Positions 61,202 to 64,000 of a DNA stretch of 64,000 nt are shown in pieces. The notes below the pieces were generated by a model. It searched no databases, was not told the DNA's origin, and saw only the letters and a program-made list of their open reading frames with translations. Numbering within the stretch: the stretch's first letter is position 1; each line of letters opens with the position of its first letter. Made by a program: the position numbers and the translations under genes. The DNA is from an uncultured Bacteroidota bacterium (lineage in GTDB: Bacteria > Bacteroidota > Bacteroidia > Flavobacteriales_D > Parvicellaceae), in the NCBI GenBank assembly GCA_902536695.1, contig CACAYQ010000002.1, positions 1 through 64,000 of the forward strand. The letters run 5' to 3'.

Positions 61202-62104
61202 ATGAGTATAGAGGTAAAAAATATCACAAAGAAATATGGCAATCAAATTGCCGTAAACAATATTTCTTTTCGGGTTAATGCAGGGGAGATAGTTGGGTTT
61301 TTAGGACCTAATGGTGCGGGTAAATCAACCACCATGAAAATTATATCTTGCTTTAATTCTGCTCACTCAGGAGAAGTTCTTGTGAATGGAAATTCCGTTC
61401 AAAAAGACCCCTTAAAGATCAAAAAACAACTTGGGTATTTAGCTGAAAATAATCCACTGTATGAAGAAATGTATGTGAAAGAATTTTTATTGTTTGTGGC
61501 TAAGATTCACCAACTGAACAACCCTCAAGATGCTGTTGATGATGTCATTGGAAAAGTAGGACTAACTCCAGAAAAAGGTAAAAAAATTGGACAACTTTCT
61601 AAGGGATACCAACAACGTGTAGGGATTGCTCAAGCTATAATTCACGATCCCGATGTGCTTATTCTTGACGAACCTACAAGTGGTCTAGATCCATTACAAT
61701 TAGATGAAATCAGAACCCTAATTAAAACTCTTGGTAAAAATAAAACCGTTCTTTTATCTACCCACATTATGCAAGAAGTGGAATCTATTTGTGATCGCAT
61801 CATTGTGATTAAAAAAGGGGAAATAGTAGCTGATCAAGGGATTAAGGACGACCTAAACCGTTCCGATGAACAAGTAATTGTAGTGGAATTTGACCAAGAA
61901 CCCAAGGAAGAAAAATTAATTGCATTTCTGGGTGAAAAAACCAACATAAAAAAGAAGGGGTCGTCTTGGGTGATTGCATCCAAAGAGAATAAAGACCTAA
62001 GAAGAGAAATAGCGTCATTTGCTAAAGAACATAGTCTTCTTATTCTAGAGCTCAAAAAAGAATCTGCTAAACTGGAAGATCTGTTCAAAAAATTAACGAA
62101 ATAA
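61202..62104 (+). CDS. gldA: Gliding-motility ABC transporter ATP-binding subunit GldA
   Basis: GPNGAGKSTTMKII, LSKGYQQRVGIAQAIIHDPDVLILDEPTSGLDP; family length and context. Confidence 0.85.
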   Translation: MSIEVKNITKKYGNQIAVNNISFRVNAGEIVGFLGPNGAGKSTTMKIISCFNSAHSGEVLVNGNSVQKDPLKIKKQLGYLAENNPLYEEMYVKEFLLFVAKIHQLNNPQDAVDDVIGKVGLTPEKGKKIGQLSKGYQQRVGIAQAIIHDPDVLILDEPTSGLDPLQLDEIRTLIKTLGKNKTVLLSTHIMQEVESICDRIIVIKKGEIVADQGIKDDLNRSDEQVIVVEFDQEPKEEKLIAFLGEKTNIKKKGSSWVIASKENKDLRREIASFAKEHSLLILELKKESAKLEDLFKKLTK

Positions 62105-62128
62105 ATTTTTTCTTTTTGACTTTTTTTT

Positions 62129-62136
62129 ACATTTGC
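62129..62136 (+). promoter_or_regulatory. -7-type promoter box for the metK transcript
   Basis: TACATTTG matches TAnnTTTG and lies about 10 bp before the riboswitch-like element. Confidence 0.55.
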
Positions 62137-62146
62137 GCCAATAATA

Positions 62147-62195
62147 CGGTGGAGTGATTTGACTGCTTGCAACCACATCAAAAAAGCTAAAATGA
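62147..62195 (+). promoter_or_regulatory. SAM-II-type (or related SAM-V-type) riboswitch aptamer upstream of metK
   Basis: cggtggagtgatttgactgcttgcaaccacatcaaaaaagctaaaatg carries the ordered SAM-II elements: GGTGG/CCACa pairing, TGATTTgA, cTTGCAA, and AAAAAGCTAAA. Confidence 0.85.
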
Positions 62196-62233
62196 TGATT
62201 TCACCATCTATGTTTAAATTTAATTTATAAGAT

Positions 62234-63487
62234 ATGTCATATCTATTTACATCCGAATCTGTTTCCGAAGGTCACCCTGATAAGGTAGCTGATCAAATCT
62301 CTGATGCGCTCATTGATCATTTTTTGGCTTTTGACCCATCCTCAAAAGTAGCTTGCGAAACACTTGTTACGACAGGTCAAGTAGTATTGGCAGGAGAAGT
62401 AAAATCTACTGCCTATCTAGATGTTCAAAAAATTGCAAGAGATACCATTAATAAAATTGGATATACAAAAGGAGAATATATGTTTGATGGGAATTCGTGT
62501 GGAGTACTTTCCGCCATTCATGAACAATCACCTGATATCAATCAGGGAGTAGAAAGAGCAAGTCTAGAAGATCAGGGAGCAGGAGACCAAGGAATGATGT
62601 TTGGTTATGCGAGTAGAGAGACCGATAATTACATGCCTTTACCTTTGGAAATATCCCATCTGTTACTTAAAGAATTAGCTGAGATTAGAAGAGAAGGAAA
62701 GCAAATGACTTACTTAAGACCCGATTCTAAATCTCAAGTAACTATTGAATATGACAATGAGAACAATCCGATTAAAATTGATGCCATAGTAGTGTCAACT
62801 CAGCATGATGACTATGCATCTGAAAAGGAAATGCTTGAACAAATTAAAAGTGACGTGATTCATATTTTAATACCTAGAGTTAAATCCCTACTTCCTCAAT
62901 CTATACAACAATTATTTAATGATGATATCACATACCATGTTAACCCTACCGGAATTTTCGTCATTGGAGGACCACATGGAGATACGGGACTTACGGGAAG
63001 AAAAATTATTGTTGACACCTATGGTGGTAAAGGGGCACATGGCGGTGGTGCTTTTTCTGGAAAAGACCCAAGTAAAGTAGACCGATCTGCAGCTTATGCT
63101 ACTAGACATGTTGCTAAAAATTTAGTGGCTTCGGGAGTAGCAGATGAGGCTTTAGTACAAGTGGCTTATGCTATAGGTGTAGCTGAACCAGTAGGTTTAT
63201 ATGTCAACACATTCGGAACATCTAAGGTTGATTTCACTGATGGAGAAATTGCTGAAAAATTACACGACATTTTTGACATGAAACCCTATGCCATTGAGCA
63301 AAGATTCAAACTTAGAACACCTATATATTCAGAAACAGCTGCTTACGGACATATGGGCAGAAACCCTAAGAAAGTAACAAAAACATTCGTTTCACCTGAT
63401 GGAGTTGAAAAAACGATGGAAGTAGAGCTATTTCCATGGGAAAAATTAGATTTTGTTGAAGCAATAAAATCAGATTTTAAACTTTAA
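62234..63487 (+). CDS. metK: S-adenosylmethionine synthetase
   Basis: [24 protein letters not shown]...[12 protein letters not shown]...[20 protein letters not shown]...[20 protein letters not shown]. Confidence 0.98.
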   Translation: MSYLFTSESVSEGHPDKVADQISDALIDHFLAFDPSSKVACETLVTTGQVVLAGEVKSTAYLDVQKIARDTINKIGYTKGEYMFDGNSCGVLSAIHEQSPDINQGVERASLEDQGAGDQGMMFGYASRETDNYMPLPLEISHLLLKELAEIRREGKQMTYLRPDSKSQVTIEYDNENNPIKIDAIVVSTQHDDYASEKEMLEQIKSDVIHILIPRVKSLLPQSIQQLFNDDITYHVNPTGIFVIGGPHGDTGLTGRKIIVDTYGGKGAHGGGAFSGKDPSKVDRSAAYATRHVAKNLVASGVADEALVQVAYAIGVAEPVGLYVNTFGTSKVDFTDGEIAEKLHDIFDMKPYAIEQRFKLRTPIYSETAAYGHMGRNPKKVTKTFVSPDGVEKTMEVELFPWEKLDFVEAIKSDFKL

Positions 63488-64000
63488 ATCTTTTTAACTT
63501 TTAAAACTTTCGTAAAGTTTTCATTAGATAACTTTAAAAAATACATTCCAGTTTTTAAATTATTCATAAAAACATTTATTTCAATCGAGGTAATTGTTTT
63601 ATAAAAAATAGTTTGGCCAATATTATTGAATAACTCAATAGTGTAAGGTAAATTGATGTTGGTACTTACATGAAATTCTGTTAGAAATGGATTTGGATAT
63701 AAATTCACAAAAATATCAGAACTATTATAGGCTAACCCTACAATATTGAAAGGGTAGATATTTGATGTTACGCTGCATCCGTTGGAATAAGTAACCTCAA
63801 CCGAATAATATCCGGGGATGGTTGGGACAAACGATTGTGTATTTCCATCTACAAAAATAGGATTACCATTTAAAAACCATTGATAGCTATCGCCTGTTTG
63901 CGAAGCATAAAAAATACTGTCCACTACAATTACAAATACTTCGCTAGCAGGTAAAACAGAAACATCAACAGAATTTGATGGACAGGATGTTTTGGAGGTA
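63484..64000 (-). CDS. Partial secreted protein with T9SS type A C-terminal sorting domain (runs off the right edge)
   Basis: The frame stays open upstream of 63924 to the window edge (...[40 protein letters not shown]...); C-terminal [35 protein letters not shown]...[21 protein letters not shown]. Confidence 0.85.
   Translation of the reverse strand, partial: TSKTSCPSNSVDVSVLPASEVFVIVVDSIFYASQTGDSYQWFLNGNPIFVDGNTQSFVPTIPGYYSVEVTYSNGCSVTSNIYPFNIVGLAYNSSDIFVNLYPNPFLTEFHVSTNINLPYTIELFNNIGQTIFYKTITSIEINVFMNNLKTGMYFLKLSNENFTKVLKVKKI

Overview
This 64 kb window comes from an AT-rich Bacteroidota chromosome, probably Flavobacteriales (inferred from GldA/GldJ/PorU/PorV, T9SS cargo tails and TAnnTTTG-type promoter boxes). 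Most of it is conserved housekeeping sequence: sucA (partial), rmlA, a polyprenyl synthetase, an RND/MMPL exporter, frr-pyrH-tsf-rpsB-rpsI-rplM, kbl, gdhA, hutU, proC, efp, recG, PDH E2 and E1alpha, cdd, T9SS/gliding genes (porV, porU, a PorP/SprF homologue, gldJ, gldA), anmK, nhaD, an ExbB-ExbD-ExbD-TonB-like operon, folC, a DUF4212/Na+-symporter pair, rsgA, dtd, mazG-like and metK. metK follows what looks like a SAM-II-type riboswitch. The most unusual region is about 42.57-49.53 kb. A 30-bp direct repeat, formed by a truncated 5' piece of tRNA-Val(GAC) on the left and the intact tRNA on the right, brackets a roughly 6.9 kb AT-rich accessory segment with no recognisable integrase. The segment holds gene relics (a frameshifted, truncated DHFR; a KGRPKGSKNK phage-like ORF with an in-frame amber; an N-terminal restriction/recombinase-like stub), a structured intergenic hairpin, and a minus-strand run of envelope/lipoprotein genes. 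Four of these genes share an almost identical upstream element, and three share the first bases of the signal peptide. Several small ORFs below the 60-aa cutoff are also described.
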